From assembly GCA_002343775.1 (NCBI GenBank), contig DDSH01000005.1:51965-115964 (forward strand): 64,000 bases of DNA. Direction: 5' to 3'. Both the position numbers and the translations under genes were made by a program. Shown here in pieces: positions 7,228 through 16,388 of the stretch. Numbering within the stretch: the first letter of the stretch is position 1; every line of letters starts with the position of its first letter. The DNA comes from Anaerolineales bacterium UBA2395. GTDB lineage: Bacteria; Chloroflexota; Anaerolineae; Anaerolineales; Villigracilaceae. A model generated the notes under the pieces. It ran no database searches, was not told the DNA's origin, and was given only the letters and a program-made list of their open reading frames with translations.

Positions 7228-8979
7228 ATGGCATTGATCTTGATCGCTCTCATCATTGGGCTCCCATGGCTCGGCGCGTTGACCGTTTTAGCGGCGGGAA
7301 ACAAAAACCCAAAGTGGCAACACGGCTTGGCAGTTGGATTCAGCCTGGCGTCCGGTTTGATGGCGCTGTTCCTTATCCCCTTCACAAGTTCACGCGTCGC
7401 TCTGGACTTGTGGCTTGGTCCATCCTTCGGAAGCCTTTCCTTCGTCCCAGACGGTTTGGCTGTCTCGTTGACCATCATTGCAACCGTCATCGGCTCTCTG
7501 GCGGTCATCTTCTCTGTGGATTACATGCGTGGTGAAGCGCAACTTGGACGATATTATTTTCTGGTTCTGTTCTTCATCGGTGCGATGGCGGGATTGGTCT
7601 TAAGCGGAAATCTGCTTTTTACATTTTTCTTCTGGGAGATCACTGCGCTGTGCTCGTATGGATTGATCTCATTTTATAACGATGACCCCAAGGCAGTTGC
7701 AGGCGGTATCAAAGCGCTCATCATCACACAGGTGGGCGGCGTGGGATTGTTGGTTGGATCATTGCTCGCGTATGCCAATCTCGGCAGTTTTCAAATTTCA
7801 GATCTGCTCTCCAAAGCGAACACCATGCCAGCAGATGTTTTATCCATCATCGCATTTTGTTTCCTGATCGCTGCCAGCGCCAAGTCTGCCCAGTTCCCGT
7901 TCCACACCTGGCTGCCAGACGCGATGGAAGCGCCGACGCCGATCAGCGCGCTTATCCATGCGGCAACGATGGTCAACGCGGGTATTTATCTTTTGGCGCG
8001 TTTCTTCCCTGCGTTTGAATCTGTGCCCGGTTGGATGGAGATGGTCATGTTGGCGGGCATTGTCTCGGCATTGATCACTGCCTTCATGGCGTTGACCGCC
8101 ACCGACTTGAAGCGCACGCTGGCGTATTCCACGGTTAGTCAATTGGGATACATGGTGTATGCCATCGGCGCGGGCGGTGTGCTTGCCAGTCAGTTCCATT
8201 TGCTCAGTCATGCAGTATTCAAAGCCTTGTTGTTCCTCTCAGCGGGTGCGGTCATTCACTCTGTCGGGACGAGGGACATGACCCGCATGGGTGCGCTGGG
8301 CAGGAAACTTCCGTACGTGCGGAACGTGTTCGTCATCGGTGCGCTGGCATTGATCGGGTTGCCCGTCTTCAACGGGTTCTGGAGCAAGGAATTGATCCTT
8401 GAGGTGGGTCTCGAACATTCTCCCCGTTGGGCGTACGGACTCATGCTGCTTGGAGCGGCATTGACAGCGTTTTACACCTTCCGCATGACATGGCTGGTGT
8501 TCTATGGTTCCAGTCGTGCAGACTTGCATGTTCACCCCGCCGGCTTGTGGATGAAGATCGCGCTCGGCGTGCTTGCCATTGGAACATTCACGACTTGGCT
8601 GCTATTTGGCGGCTTGAGCGGGACGTTGGCACAGTCTCTGCCAACTCATCATCTTGAAGCGGAATCAACCATCCACATGGTTGAAATGATCTTGCTCGCA
8701 CCTGCAACCTGGCTTGCCCTCTCATTGATCGCGGTCAGCCTGGCGCTCTTCTGGTTTGTTGGGCGTGGCTTTGCTTTGAAAGAAAGCCCCATTTGGTTGA
8801 GGGAGTTGAGCGAATCTTCCTTTGGCTTTGAACCGGTCAACACATTCATCTCGCGTGGCATAAGCGGATTGGCAGAACAATTGCGCTTCACGCAGAACGG
8901 TCAGATGAATTGGAATATCCTCGGCATTGTCGGTGCGTTGTTGTTCGTGCTGGCGGTGTTGTTGTGGAGTGGTGTGTAA
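7228..8979 (+). CDS. NuoL/HyfB/MrpA-type antiporter-like subunit
   Basis: 583 residues with some 15 membrane helices, one of two ion-pumping antiporter-like subunits of the hydrogenase. The proton-conducting antiporter domain (about 120-420) includes LFTFFFWEITALCSYGLISF, with the key Glu on helix 5, and SAKSAQFPFHTWLPDAMEAP, with the broken-helix lysine and Pro. TDLKRTLAYSTVSQLGYMV follows, holding another essential Lys. The extra C-terminal helices fit NuoL/HyfB rather than NuoM. It begins one base after the NuoK-like stop and its own stop directly abuts the next ATG. Confidence 0.88.
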   Translation: MALILIALIIGLPWLGALTVLAAGNKNPKWQHGLAVGFSLASGLMALFLIPFTSSRVALDLWLGPSFGSLSFVPDGLAVSLTIIATVIGSLAVIFSVDYMRGEAQLGRYYFLVLFFIGAMAGLVLSGNLLFTFFFWEITALCSYGLISFYNDDPKAVAGGIKALIITQVGGVGLLVGSLLAYANLGSFQISDLLSKANTMPADVLSIIAFCFLIAASAKSAQFPFHTWLPDAMEAPTPISALIHAATMVNAGIYLLARFFPAFESVPGWMEMVMLAGIVSALITAFMALTATDLKRTLAYSTVSQLGYMVYAIGAGGVLASQFHLLSHAVFKALLFLSAGAVIHSVGTRDMTRMGALGRKLPYVRNVFVIGALALIGLPVFNGFWSKELILEVGLEHSPRWAYGLMLLGAALTAFYTFRMTWLVFYGSSRADLHVHPAGLWMKIALGVLAIGTFTTWLLFGGLSGTLAQSLPTHHLEAESTIHMVEMILLAPATWLALSLIAVSLALFWFVGRGFALKESPIWLRELSESSFGFEPVNTFISRGISGLAEQLRFTQNGQMNWNILGIVGALLFVLAVLLWSGV

Positions 8980-10500
8980 ATGGATCTACTGTCGTTTTTT
9001 GGAATGATCTCCCTTCCCCTGATTTCCTCGCCGTTCGTTTATCTATCCGGCAGGCTGGGGGCGCATGAAGCCGTCTTGCATCGCCGTTCCTATGTGGTGC
9101 GCGGATTCGCCCTGCTTGCCATCTTGAGCGCGTGGGTTCCCTTCGTCCGCACGGTGACGGCATTCATGGCGGGCGAGACCCAGGAATTCATGATCGAGAC
9201 CATATTATTGCAAGTGGATGGGATCAGTCTGCTGGTGGCAGGAACGGTTCTCACGTTGGGAACGCTTGTCATCCTGTTCTCTGGTCCATACATGGCTGGG
9301 GAAGCGGGCGAGGAAAAATATTACGCCATGCTTCTTGCCATGATCGGCGTGATGATCGGTCTCGCTTGCGCAGGGGACTTGTTCAACCTGTGGGTTTGGT
9401 TCGAGGCGATGGCGGTCTCGTCATATTTGCTGGTTGCGTTCTACCGTGAACAAGCCGCATCGCTCGAAGCCGGGATGAAGTACCTCATCCAGAGTGCCAT
9501 CGGTTCGGTGTTGGTACTGGTGGGAATTGCCCTCGTCCTTGCCAATGCCGGGACGTTGGATATGGCTGGGGTACGCGCCGCCGTTGCCGGGTCCGATGTG
9601 AACCGCTGGGTCTGGTTGGGAGCCGGCGCGTTGTTCATTGTTGGCTTTGGGGTCAAGGTCGCATTTGTCCCACTGCATACCTGGCTGCCAGATGCGCACT
9701 CGCAAGCGCCGAGCGGAATCAGCGCCATGCTTTCGGGTGTGGTCATCGAGGTCGGTTTGATCGCCATGCTGCGCGCGCTCTCGGTATTGACGGGGTTGGG
9801 CGAATCGTGGGGTGTGCTCTTCCTCACCTTCGGCGCGCTGAACATCGTGTACGGCAACCTGCTGGCATTGCGGCAGACGCATGTCAAGCGCATGTTGGCA
9901 TTTTCGAGCCTGAGCCATGTTGGTTATATGCTGATGGGCTTGGGCATCGCATTGACTTCCAATGTTGAACTAGGAGCACAAGGTGCGTTCTTCCACCTGT
10001 TCACGCACATGTTAATGAAGGGGCTCGCCTTCCTTGCAGTGGGCGCGTTGTTGTATGCGTTGTTCCTGCAAAATGACTCGCACGCTCCGCTGGCAATCTC
10101 GGATTTGGCGGGCGCGGCGAAAAAATATCCGCTGGTGGCATTTGGGTTGAGTGCAGCTTTGTTGGGTTTGGGCGGTCTGCCGCCGCTGGCTGGGTTTATG
10201 TCGAAGTGGCAAATATTTGTGGCGGGCTTTGAATCTCAGAGCGGCTGGATCATGGCTCTGATGGTCTTCATGGCGTTCAACAGTGTGCTCTCGCTGGCTT
10301 ATTATGCGCCGCTGGTGAACCTGATGTATCGTGGTTCGCCATCACAAGCTGTGACTGCGGGCAAGCCGGTTTCAGCGGCGATCTCTCTGCCGATCCTTCT
10401 GATGACGTTGGCGGTCATTCTGCTGGGATTTTTTCCACAGGTGATGAATTGGATCACCCGCCCTGCTGCACAAAGCCTGTTGGCTTTCTTTGGGAATTGA
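8980..10500 (+). CDS. NuoN/NuoM/MrpD-type antiporter-like subunit
   Basis: Second antiporter-like subunit, 506 residues and about 14 helices, without the long C-terminal arm of NuoL. Motifs match the family: LFNLWVWFEAMAVSSYLLVA with the conserved Glu, GVKVAFVPLHTWLPDAHSQAP for the lysine-bearing broken helix, and THVKRMLAFSSLSHVGYMLM. The ATG directly follows the stop of the NuoL-like gene. Together with that subunit it should translocate protons or sodium ions while the catalytic arm evolves or oxidises hydrogen. Confidence 0.88.
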   Translation: MDLLSFFGMISLPLISSPFVYLSGRLGAHEAVLHRRSYVVRGFALLAILSAWVPFVRTVTAFMAGETQEFMIETILLQVDGISLLVAGTVLTLGTLVILFSGPYMAGEAGEEKYYAMLLAMIGVMIGLACAGDLFNLWVWFEAMAVSSYLLVAFYREQAASLEAGMKYLIQSAIGSVLVLVGIALVLANAGTLDMAGVRAAVAGSDVNRWVWLGAGALFIVGFGVKVAFVPLHTWLPDAHSQAPSGISAMLSGVVIEVGLIAMLRALSVLTGLGESWGVLFLTFGALNIVYGNLLALRQTHVKRMLAFSSLSHVGYMLMGLGIALTSNVELGAQGAFFHLFTHMLMKGLAFLAVGALLYALFLQNDSHAPLAISDLAGAAKKYPLVAFGLSAALLGLGGLPPLAGFMSKWQIFVAGFESQSGWIMALMVFMAFNSVLSLAYYAPLVNLMYRGSPSQAVTAGKPVSAAISLPILLMTLAVILLGFFPQVMNWITRPAAQSLLAFFGN

Positions 10501-10503
10501 ACC

Positions 10504-10818
10504 ATGTCGAATCTTTTACTCTCTCCTTTGGTCGCTTTTCTGATCTATGCGCTGGTCGCTTCGGCGATATCCGGCTTGGGACGTCTGATCTCTGCCCGTG
10601 GACGCGCTTCGCAATTCAAGTCCGAGCCCTATGCCAGCGGACAAGCGCATGATCCCGTTCCCGCTGCGCCGGGGTATCGTCCGTTCTTCGTCATCGCATT
10701 GTTTTTCGCTGTACTGCATTTGGGCGTCATCATGGTCGGCAGTAGCGACCTCTCGACGGTGACCCTCGTTTATCTGCTTGGTTTGATCCTCGCGTTGATC
10801 GCCCTTATTTTGGGATGA
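10504..10818 (+). CDS. NuoA-like small membrane subunit
   Basis: 104 residues with three predicted membrane helices and a hydrophilic loop after the first. The loop contains FKSEPYASGQAHDP, similar in place and pattern to the conserved PYECG loop of NuoA (here the Cys is replaced by Ser). The gene starts three bases after the NuoN-like stop. NuoA-type subunits link the catalytic arm to the membrane arm. Many group 4 hydrogenases lack one, so its presence makes the complex look more like complex I. The assignment rests on loop and topology only. Confidence 0.65.
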   Translation: MSNLLLSPLVAFLIYALVASAISGLGRLISARGRASQFKSEPYASGQAHDPVPAAPGYRPFFVIALFFAVLHLGVIMVGSSDLSTVTLVYLLGLILALIALILG

Positions 10819-10831
10819 AGGAAGTGAATTT

Positions 10832-11341
10832 ATGACAGCAAACTCTCCACAACTTTGGCAACAAGTGATCGATAAAGTGCGAACCTGGGCACGGCTCAAT
10901 TCGATTTGGGCGGTGCATTTCAACAGCGGTTCCTGCAACGGCTGCGACATTGAGATCCTTGCCACCCTCACCCCACGTTATGACGTGGAACGGCTGGGTG
11001 TCAAACTCTATGGCAGCCCGCGTCATGCCGACGTGTTGATCGTGACCGGACCCGTGACGCGCCAGGCGCGTGAACGTTTGATCCGCACTTATGAGCAAAT
11101 GCCCGAACCGAAGTTCGTTGTCTCGGTGGGTTCGTGCAGTATCTCCGGCGGCGTGTTCGACGGTTGTTACAATGTCGGTGGTTCGGTTGATGAGGTCATT
11201 CCGGTGGATGTGTACATTCCCGGCTGTCCGCCGCGACCCGAAGCCATCATTGATGGCATTATTCAATTGCTTAAAGACTTGCAAGGCGGGAAGCCTCGTT
11301 CCGCTGTTCGCCCGAATGTTGCTGCGGAGCTGCCCTCATGA
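10832..11341 (+). CDS. [NiFe] hydrogenase group 4 small subunit (NuoB/HycG-like)
   Basis: 169-residue iron-sulfur subunit carrying the proximal [4Fe-4S] cluster. All four cysteine ligands are visible: Cys35 and Cys38 in SCNGCD, Cys102 in VGSCS and Cys132 in PGCPPRPE. The CxxC spacing is that of hydrogenases, not the adjacent cysteine pair of respiratory NuoB, so this is a hydrogenase and not a complex I fragment. A ribosome binding site AGGAAG precedes the ATG. The end overlaps the large-subunit gene as ATGA. Like other group 4 small subunits it is short and has no twin-arginine signal, so the active site faces the cytoplasm. Confidence 0.9.
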   Translation: MTANSPQLWQQVIDKVRTWARLNSIWAVHFNSGSCNGCDIEILATLTPRYDVERLGVKLYGSPRHADVLIVTGPVTRQARERLIRTYEQMPEPKFVVSVGSCSISGGVFDGCYNVGGSVDEVIPVDVYIPGCPPRPEAIIDGIIQLLKDLQGGKPRSAVRPNVAAELPS

Positions 11342-13008
11342 ACATCGAACAAACATTACAAACTGCCGAGAAAATCCTCGCTCCGTGGAATAAAGACACC
11401 TTGCGCCCAGAGTCGAATCGCATGGATATGGTGGTTCAAACGGATGAGTTGCGCGCCGCGACGAATGCCCTGCACGATGCGCATTGGGGCTATTTATCCG
11501 CCATCACTGGTCTGGACCTTGGGGTGGAATCTGGTCAACTGGAAGCGCTTTACCACTTTTGCAGCGGACCCGTCGTCGTCTCGCTGCGAGTTCGTGTTCC
11601 GCGAGAGAACACATATCTTCCGAGCATAGCGGATATTCTTCCCCCCGCAACATTCTTTGAACGCGAGTTAAGTGAAACGCTCGGTTTCAAGATCGAAGGT
11701 TTGGATGAAAGTGACCGTCTCTTCATTCCCGACGATTGGCCCTCTGATGTGTATCCGCTGCGTTCTGATTTTGCTGTCGAACAAGCCGCGCCTGTGTCCG
11801 GCAGTCGGATCGATGAAATTCCAGAGCAAGGGATGTTGACCGGCAACACGTTTGTCATTCCAATCGGTCCGCAGCACCCCGCCTTAAAGGAACCGGGACA
11901 TTTTCAATTCACGGTCGATGGTGAGATCGTCACCGGTGCGAAGATGCGGCTGGGGTACGCCCATCGCGGAATTGAGAAAGCCGCAGAGAGCCGCAGCTGG
12001 TATCAGAACTTGTATCTCTTCGAGCGCGTCTGTGGGATCTGCTCGCACACGCATGCGATGGCATATTGCATGGGTGTGGAGAAGCTGGCACAAGTGGAAG
12101 CGCCGCCGCGCGCGCACGCCATCCGCGAACTGGTGGCAGGGTTGGAAAGAATTCACAGCCACCTGTTGTGGTTGGGCGTTGCCGCGCACGAAGCCGGGTT
12201 TGATACGCTCTTTATGTATTCATGGCGCGACCGTGAAACAGTGATGAACCTGCTCGAACAGGTCACCGGGAATCGTGTCAACTACTCCGCGAATGTGCTG
12301 GGAGGCGTGAAGTGTGAGGTTGGTCCCGAACAGGCGGCGAAGATCAAAGAAGGCTTGGATTATCTCGAGACGCGCATCCGCCATTATCTTGAAGTGGTCA
12401 CCACTGATGCGATGTTCCTGAACCGCACGCGCGGCATTGGGACGATCACTGCGGCTGAGGCGGAGAAATTCGGCTTGCTGGGTCCGACCGCTCGCGCGTC
12501 TGGTTTGATGCGTGATATTCGCATCGAAGCGCCATACGGAGCTTATGTCCGTTATCCTGTAAGCCTTGTCACACGTACGAACGGCGACCTCGAAGCGCGC
12601 TGCGAAGTCCGCTTGGAAGAGTTGCTGGTCTCGTGCTTTGCCATCCGCGCCATTTTGGATAACATGCCTGAAGGTCCGCTGACTGCTCGCATGCCGCGCA
12701 AAATTCCAGCCGGCGAGACCATTGCCCGGGTGGAAGCGCCGCGCGGTGAATTGCTGTATTTCATCAAGAGCAATGGCGGCGAGACCCCTGCACGGATTCA
12801 CGTCCGCACGCCAAGCCTTTGCAATTGGGTTTCCGTGCTCGAAAAAGCGGTTGGGCGTCAACTGGCAGATGTGCCGATGTTGATTGCCGGGATGGACCCA
12901 TGCTTCTCCTGCAATGACCGCGTGGTCACCGTCCTGCGAACAGACAAAAAAGAAGCCTGGTCTTGGAAGCAATTACGCGAATATGGAATTGAGTATTACC
13001 GCCGATGA
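11338..13008 (+). CDS. [NiFe] hydrogenase group 4 large subunit, NuoC-NuoD fusion (HycE/HyfG-like)
   Basis: Catalytic subunit of 556 residues. Residues 1 to about 155 form a NuoC-like domain; the rest is the NuoD/hydrogenase large-subunit domain. Both nickel-ligand pairs are intact: L1 at Cys232 and Cys235 (RVCGICSHTH) and L2 at Cys522 and Cys525 (DPCFSCNDR). After Arg528 a 28-residue tail remains, as in HycE, where the maturation protease cuts after the Arg of the same motif. The protease gene lies at the end of the same operon. Fusion of the C and D domains is the plan of formate-hydrogenlyase hydrogenases (Hyc/Hyf). Physiological direction and electron donor are not shown by the sequence. 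Confidence 0.92.
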   Translation: MNIEQTLQTAEKILAPWNKDTLRPESNRMDMVVQTDELRAATNALHDAHWGYLSAITGLDLGVESGQLEALYHFCSGPVVVSLRVRVPRENTYLPSIADILPPATFFERELSETLGFKIEGLDESDRLFIPDDWPSDVYPLRSDFAVEQAAPVSGSRIDEIPEQGMLTGNTFVIPIGPQHPALKEPGHFQFTVDGEIVTGAKMRLGYAHRGIEKAAESRSWYQNLYLFERVCGICSHTHAMAYCMGVEKLAQVEAPPRAHAIRELVAGLERIHSHLLWLGVAAHEAGFDTLFMYSWRDRETVMNLLEQVTGNRVNYSANVLGGVKCEVGPEQAAKIKEGLDYLETRIRHYLEVVTTDAMFLNRTRGIGTITAAEAEKFGLLGPTARASGLMRDIRIEAPYGAYVRYPVSLVTRTNGDLEARCEVRLEELLVSCFAIRAILDNMPEGPLTARMPRKIPAGETIARVEAPRGELLYFIKSNGGETPARIHVRTPSLCNWVSVLEKAVGRQLADVPMLIAGMDPCFSCNDRVVTVLRTDKKEAWSWKQLREYGIEYYRR

Positions 13009-13928
13009 ACACACTCGCATCCTTTTTTACCATTTTGATCTACCCCGCCGGTCTGACATTGGTTTTGCTCGGTATGTTCTATGAATGGCTCGACCGCAAA
13101 CTGGTGGCGCGTTTTCAAAACCGCGTGGGACCGCGCTGGTTCCAACCGTTCGCCGACGCGGTCAAACTATTGGCAAAGGAACAGATACGCCCCGGCATTG
13201 TCAACCCTTATTTGTTCTTTGGGCTGCCTGTCGCCGCGCTGGCGGGTGCGTCGACCGCCGCCTTGTATGTGCCGTTGTTGGGGTTTGCCCCGCCTTCCAG
13301 TTTTTCCGGTGATCTGATCGTAACCTTGTATCTGCTCAGCCTGCCGACCATGTGCGTCGGTCTGGCAGGCTGGAACACGACCAGTCGTTTCTCGGTTATC
13401 GGCGCAACCCGCTCGCTGACGCAGTTGTTCGCCTATGAAGCGCCGTTCCTGCTTGCCTTGCTCGGTCCTGCGCTTGTAGCGGGGAGTTGGCAGATCAGCG
13501 AGGTCAATGAATTTGCGCAAACACACTGGCTTATTTTGACCCAGCCGGTTGGCTTTCTCGTCGCCTTGATCGGCTTGATGGGCAAGCTGGAATTGCCGCC
13601 CTTTGACGCGCCCGAAGCAGAGACGGAGATCGTTGCGGGCGCGCTCACCGAATACAGCGGGCGCGGCTTGATGATGTTCAAATTGGGTAAGTCCATCGAA
13701 TTGGTCGTCGGCTTGACGCTGGTCTCCGCTTTTTATCTGGGCGGTTTGACCGGTATTGGCTCATTCCTGATCAAATCGATCGCGCTGCTGGTTCTGATGG
13801 CGGTCATGCAGACGCTCTTCACCCGCTTCCGCATCGACCAGACCGTAGGGCTGTGGTGGCGCTTCGGAGCCATTGTGGTGCTGATGCAGATCGTCGCCAT
13901 CATTTTGTGGAAAGGGTATATGCCATGA
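13005..13928 (+). CDS. NuoH/HycD-like membrane anchor subunit
   Basis: 307 residues with about eight membrane helices. It carries the family hallmarks: EWLDRKLVARFQNRVGPRW in the first cytoplasmic loop (about 26-45), FADAVKLLAKEQIRP after it, and LPPFDAPEAETEIVAGALTE (about 197-216), the acidic loop at the quinone-site position of complex I. In hydrogenases this subunit connects the catalytic module to the membrane ion path. It overlaps both neighbours as ATGA, at 13005-13008 and 13925-13928. Confidence 0.9.
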   Translation: MNTLASFFTILIYPAGLTLVLLGMFYEWLDRKLVARFQNRVGPRWFQPFADAVKLLAKEQIRPGIVNPYLFFGLPVAALAGASTAALYVPLLGFAPPSSFSGDLIVTLYLLSLPTMCVGLAGWNTTSRFSVIGATRSLTQLFAYEAPFLLALLGPALVAGSWQISEVNEFAQTHWLILTQPVGFLVALIGLMGKLELPPFDAPEAETEIVAGALTEYSGRGLMMFKLGKSIELVVGLTLVSAFYLGGLTGIGSFLIKSIALLVLMAVMQTLFTRFRIDQTVGLWWRFGAIVVLMQIVAIILWKGYMP

Positions 13929-14347
13929 GGATCGGAACCATGTTCAAGGATATTCTTGCGTCCCTGTTCAAAAAGAACAACACGCAGTTGTATCCCTTCG
14001 AGAAAAATCCCACCCCGGAGCGGTTTCGCGGAAATCTTTATTACGATCCGTCCGCCTGTACCGGCTGCTGTTTGTGCGTCAAAGATTGCCCCTCCAAAGC
14101 CATCGAGTTGGTCACGTTGGACCGCGCCGCCAAACGTTTTGTATTGAAGTATCACATGGATCGCTGCGTTTATTGCGGACAGTGCGCCATCAACTGTAAA
14201 TTCAAATGCATGGGCATGTCCAACAAGGATTGGGAGCACGCTGCCGTCGATAAAAAGGAGTTTGTTGTTTACTACGGAAAGGAAGAGGATGTCAAGCAGT
14301 TCCTGGAAAAGCTCGCTGCACCAGATGATGCAGCGACTGACAAGTGA
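13925..14347 (+). CDS. NuoI/HycF-like 2[4Fe-4S] ferredoxin subunit
   Basis: 140-residue electron-transfer subunit. Two [4Fe-4S] motifs are clear: CTGCCLCVKDCP (about 46-57) and CVYCGQCAINCK (about 81-92). The second motif ends in Lys where most NuoI proteins have Pro. The ATG at 13925 overlaps the nuoH-like stop; another ATG five codons on (13940) is possible. It should carry electrons between the small-subunit cluster and a soluble donor, probably ferredoxin or an unlinked dehydrogenase, since no formate dehydrogenase gene is present in the window. Confidence 0.88.
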   Translation: MRIGTMFKDILASLFKKNNTQLYPFEKNPTPERFRGNLYYDPSACTGCCLCVKDCPSKAIELVTLDRAAKRFVLKYHMDRCVYCGQCAINCKFKCMGMSNKDWEHAAVDKKEFVVYYGKEEDVKQFLEKLAAPDDAATDK

Positions 14348-14822
14348 ACAAATTGAACCTATAAGGGTCGCTGTTGTTGGTATCGGCAATGAATTCCGCA
14401 ATGATGATGCCGCTGGTGTATTGGTTGCGCGAATGCTATTACAGTATGAGAATCCCGGTCACGCTTTGATCTTGCGGGCGGGTCACGCGCCTGAAAACTT
14501 TACAAGCGAATTACGCGCCTATCGTCCGCATTTGGTCTTGATGATCGATGCAGCAGATATGGGCGCAGCGCCGGGTGAGGTTTCGCTCATCCCATTTGAT
14601 CAGATAGACGGCATGACCGCTTCCACGCACAGCCTGCCCTTGTCCATGCTGTCTCGATATCTGACCCTTGAACTCAATTGCGCGATTGTCTTGATCGGTA
14701 TACAGGCAGTTTCCAATGATGTCGGCGAGACGGTCGATCCGTCAGTGATGATGGCGGTTCATGATGTCGCTGAAGCGATCTTTGATGTCTGCATGGTGGG
14801 GAAAAGTCTGGGATGGGTTTGA
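14328..14822 (+). CDS. Hydrogenase maturation protease (HycI/HyaD family)
   Basis: Endopeptidase that removes the C-terminal tail of the hydrogenase large subunit after nickel insertion. The 164-residue product shows the family start VAVVGIGNEFRNDDAAGV with the first nickel-sensing acidic residue, an internal LMIDAADMG with the second Asp, and the conserved His in ASTHSLPLSML. The start is uncertain: ATG at 14325 or 14328 overlaps the ferredoxin gene by about 20 bases. The GTG forming a GTGA junction at 14344 is in a different frame. It is the last gene of the operon. Confidence 0.87.
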   Translation: MQRLTSEQIEPIRVAVVGIGNEFRNDDAAGVLVARMLLQYENPGHALILRAGHAPENFTSELRAYRPHLVLMIDAADMGAAPGEVSLIPFDQIDGMTASTHSLPLSMLSRYLTLELNCAIVLIGIQAVSNDVGETVDPSVMMAVHDVAEAIFDVCMVGKSLGWV

Positions 14823-14849
14823 TAGGGCGCGAACATCCCTTCTGCCAAT

Positions 14850-16304
14850 CTACCCAACGATTAAACTGCCAATGCCTGCCTCTTCCACGATCCTCGGCAC
14901 GATCTCTTCCCAGCCCACCGCCATGATGTGAACCCCGCTCACACCCTGCTTGGTTCTGATCTTTTCGATCAACTCCAATGCGATTTGCACGCCTTCCTCT
15001 TCGGCGTTGCCTTGCGTTTCGGCGTGTTCCATGCGTTTCATCACAGTTTCGGGGATGAAGACCCCGGGTATTTTGTTGTTCATGTATCGAGCCATTTTGA
15101 AACTTTTCAAGGGGGAGATGCCAATGAGGATGTGTACCTTCCCTAGCACATCGCGTTTGGCGAGTTCGTTCAGCCATTTATCCAGGTCATCTGCATTGAA
15201 GACCACATTTGTTTGGAAGAACTGCGCTCCGGCGTTGACCTTTTTCTGTTCGCGCAACGCCTGGAATTTCATATTTGACGCAAAAGGCGAAGCCGCCGAC
15301 CCAAGGAAGTACTGCGGAGGGGTCTTGATCTCGCGCCCATCGAGGTATTTGCCTTCGTCCCGCATCCGGCGCAGGATCCACAGCATCTGAATGGAGTCGA
15401 TGTCCACAATATCCATGCGCCCTTTCGGTCCCGGCGACATCGCCATGCTGTCACCGGTCAGGCACAGCAGGTTGCGGATGCCAAGCGCCGACGCTCCCAT
15501 TACTTCCGATTGCAACCCCACGCGGGTCTTATCGCGCGCGTTGATCTGCATCACCGGTTCCGCGCCATGCTCCAGTGCGATCTTGCTGCACGCCACTGAG
15601 GACATTCGCGGGGTGGCGGAGGCATTGTCGGTGAAGTTCAATGCCGTTGCATATTTTTTCAGCACGTTGATGTGTCGGACCAATTTATCCGTGTTGACGG
15701 AAAGGGGAGGGGCAACCTCAGCTGTTACAACGAACTCACCGGCTTTGAGCCTGCGTTCCAATTCAGAAACGGGCTCTGTGTATTTGGGCGCGTGATACTC
15801 GGCATCGCCCTGCCACCAATCGGGTTGGCGGACCGGTCTAAAGATGGAATCCAGGGTTTGAGAAACAGAACCAGCTTTCCCCGAAGTCAGACCCGAAACG
15901 ATCGTTCCCACTCCGATCTTCTTTGCCTGAATGAACACATCGCTCCACGCATCCGTCCCCGCTTTTTCCCAATCCATCGGCGGCAGCACTTCGAGCAATT
16001 GCGCCTCGCGCCCCAGTTTGAATGACCGCTCGTAAATCTTGTACCAAATGCATGGGCGGGATTCATCTACATAACACCGTTCAGGGGTCGAACCGCCGCA
16101 TGGTCCATTGCGTAATCCCTTTGGGCATTCCATCGGGCAGATGAAGGCGGTTTCCTGCAAGAGGCAATTTCCACACATCCGGCACCCGAACAGCGGGCTC
16201 TTGACCGCCAGTTCTATTCTCGCAAGCAGGCGTTTTTTGAACGGCTGGCGTTTGAACGGCATGAACGGTGGTTGATAACGGCGACCTGGGGTAAAGCCGG
16301 GCAT
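14850..16304 (-). CDS. metF: Methylenetetrahydrofolate reductase with fused MetV zinc domain
   Basis: Reduces 5,10-methylene-tetrahydrofolate to 5-methyl-tetrahydrofolate, in the methyl branch of Wood-Ljungdahl-type C1 metabolism or for methionine synthesis. Residues 35-95 are a cysteine-rich MetV-like domain (GCRMCGNC, CPMECPKGLRNGPCGG, a later ERCYVD and PCIWY). From about 195 on is the MetF TIM barrel with VVTAEVAPPLSVNTD, FTDNASATPRMSS and LLCLTGDS. In acetogens MetV and MetF are usually separate chains, so the fusion is notable. AGGAG lies eight bases before the ATG. The gene is convergent with the hydrogenase operon, 27 bases away, which fits shared C1/hydrogen metabolism but does not prove it. 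Confidence 0.87.
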   Translation of the reverse strand: MPGFTPGRRYQPPFMPFKRQPFKKRLLARIELAVKSPLFGCRMCGNCLLQETAFICPMECPKGLRNGPCGGSTPERCYVDESRPCIWYKIYERSFKLGREAQLLEVLPPMDWEKAGTDAWSDVFIQAKKIGVGTIVSGLTSGKAGSVSQTLDSIFRPVRQPDWWQGDAEYHAPKYTEPVSELERRLKAGEFVVTAEVAPPLSVNTDKLVRHINVLKKYATALNFTDNASATPRMSSVACSKIALEHGAEPVMQINARDKTRVGLQSEVMGASALGIRNLLCLTGDSMAMSPGPKGRMDIVDIDSIQMLWILRRMRDEGKYLDGREIKTPPQYFLGSAASPFASNMKFQALREQKKVNAGAQFFQTNVVFNADDLDKWLNELAKRDVLGKVHILIGISPLKSFKMARYMNNKIPGVFIPETVMKRMEHAETQGNAEEEGVQIALELIEKIRTKQGVSGVHIMAVGWEEIVPRIVEEAGIGSLIVG

Positions 16305-16320
16305 GGGACTATCTCCTGGG

Positions 16321-16333
16321 ATTATACATTATA
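16321..16333 (-). promoter_or_regulatory. Likely -10 elements of the metF promoter
   Basis: On the minus strand two TATAAT hexamers occur at 16326-16321 and 16333-16328, just upstream of the metF ribosome binding site (AGGAG at about 16316). Transcription from either would give a very short leader. No clear -35 was found. Confidence 0.45.
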
Positions 16334-16388
16334 TATAATTTTACACCCGACTCTGATTTTTCGGGAAGGCACAAATGGCGGGCTTGGG

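Noticed and set aside
6424..14822. Considered as respiratory complex I
   Set aside because: The small subunit has CxxC and the large subunit keeps both nickel-ligand pairs plus a protease-cleaved tail, which are hydrogenase features; NuoE/F/G-type genes are absent.
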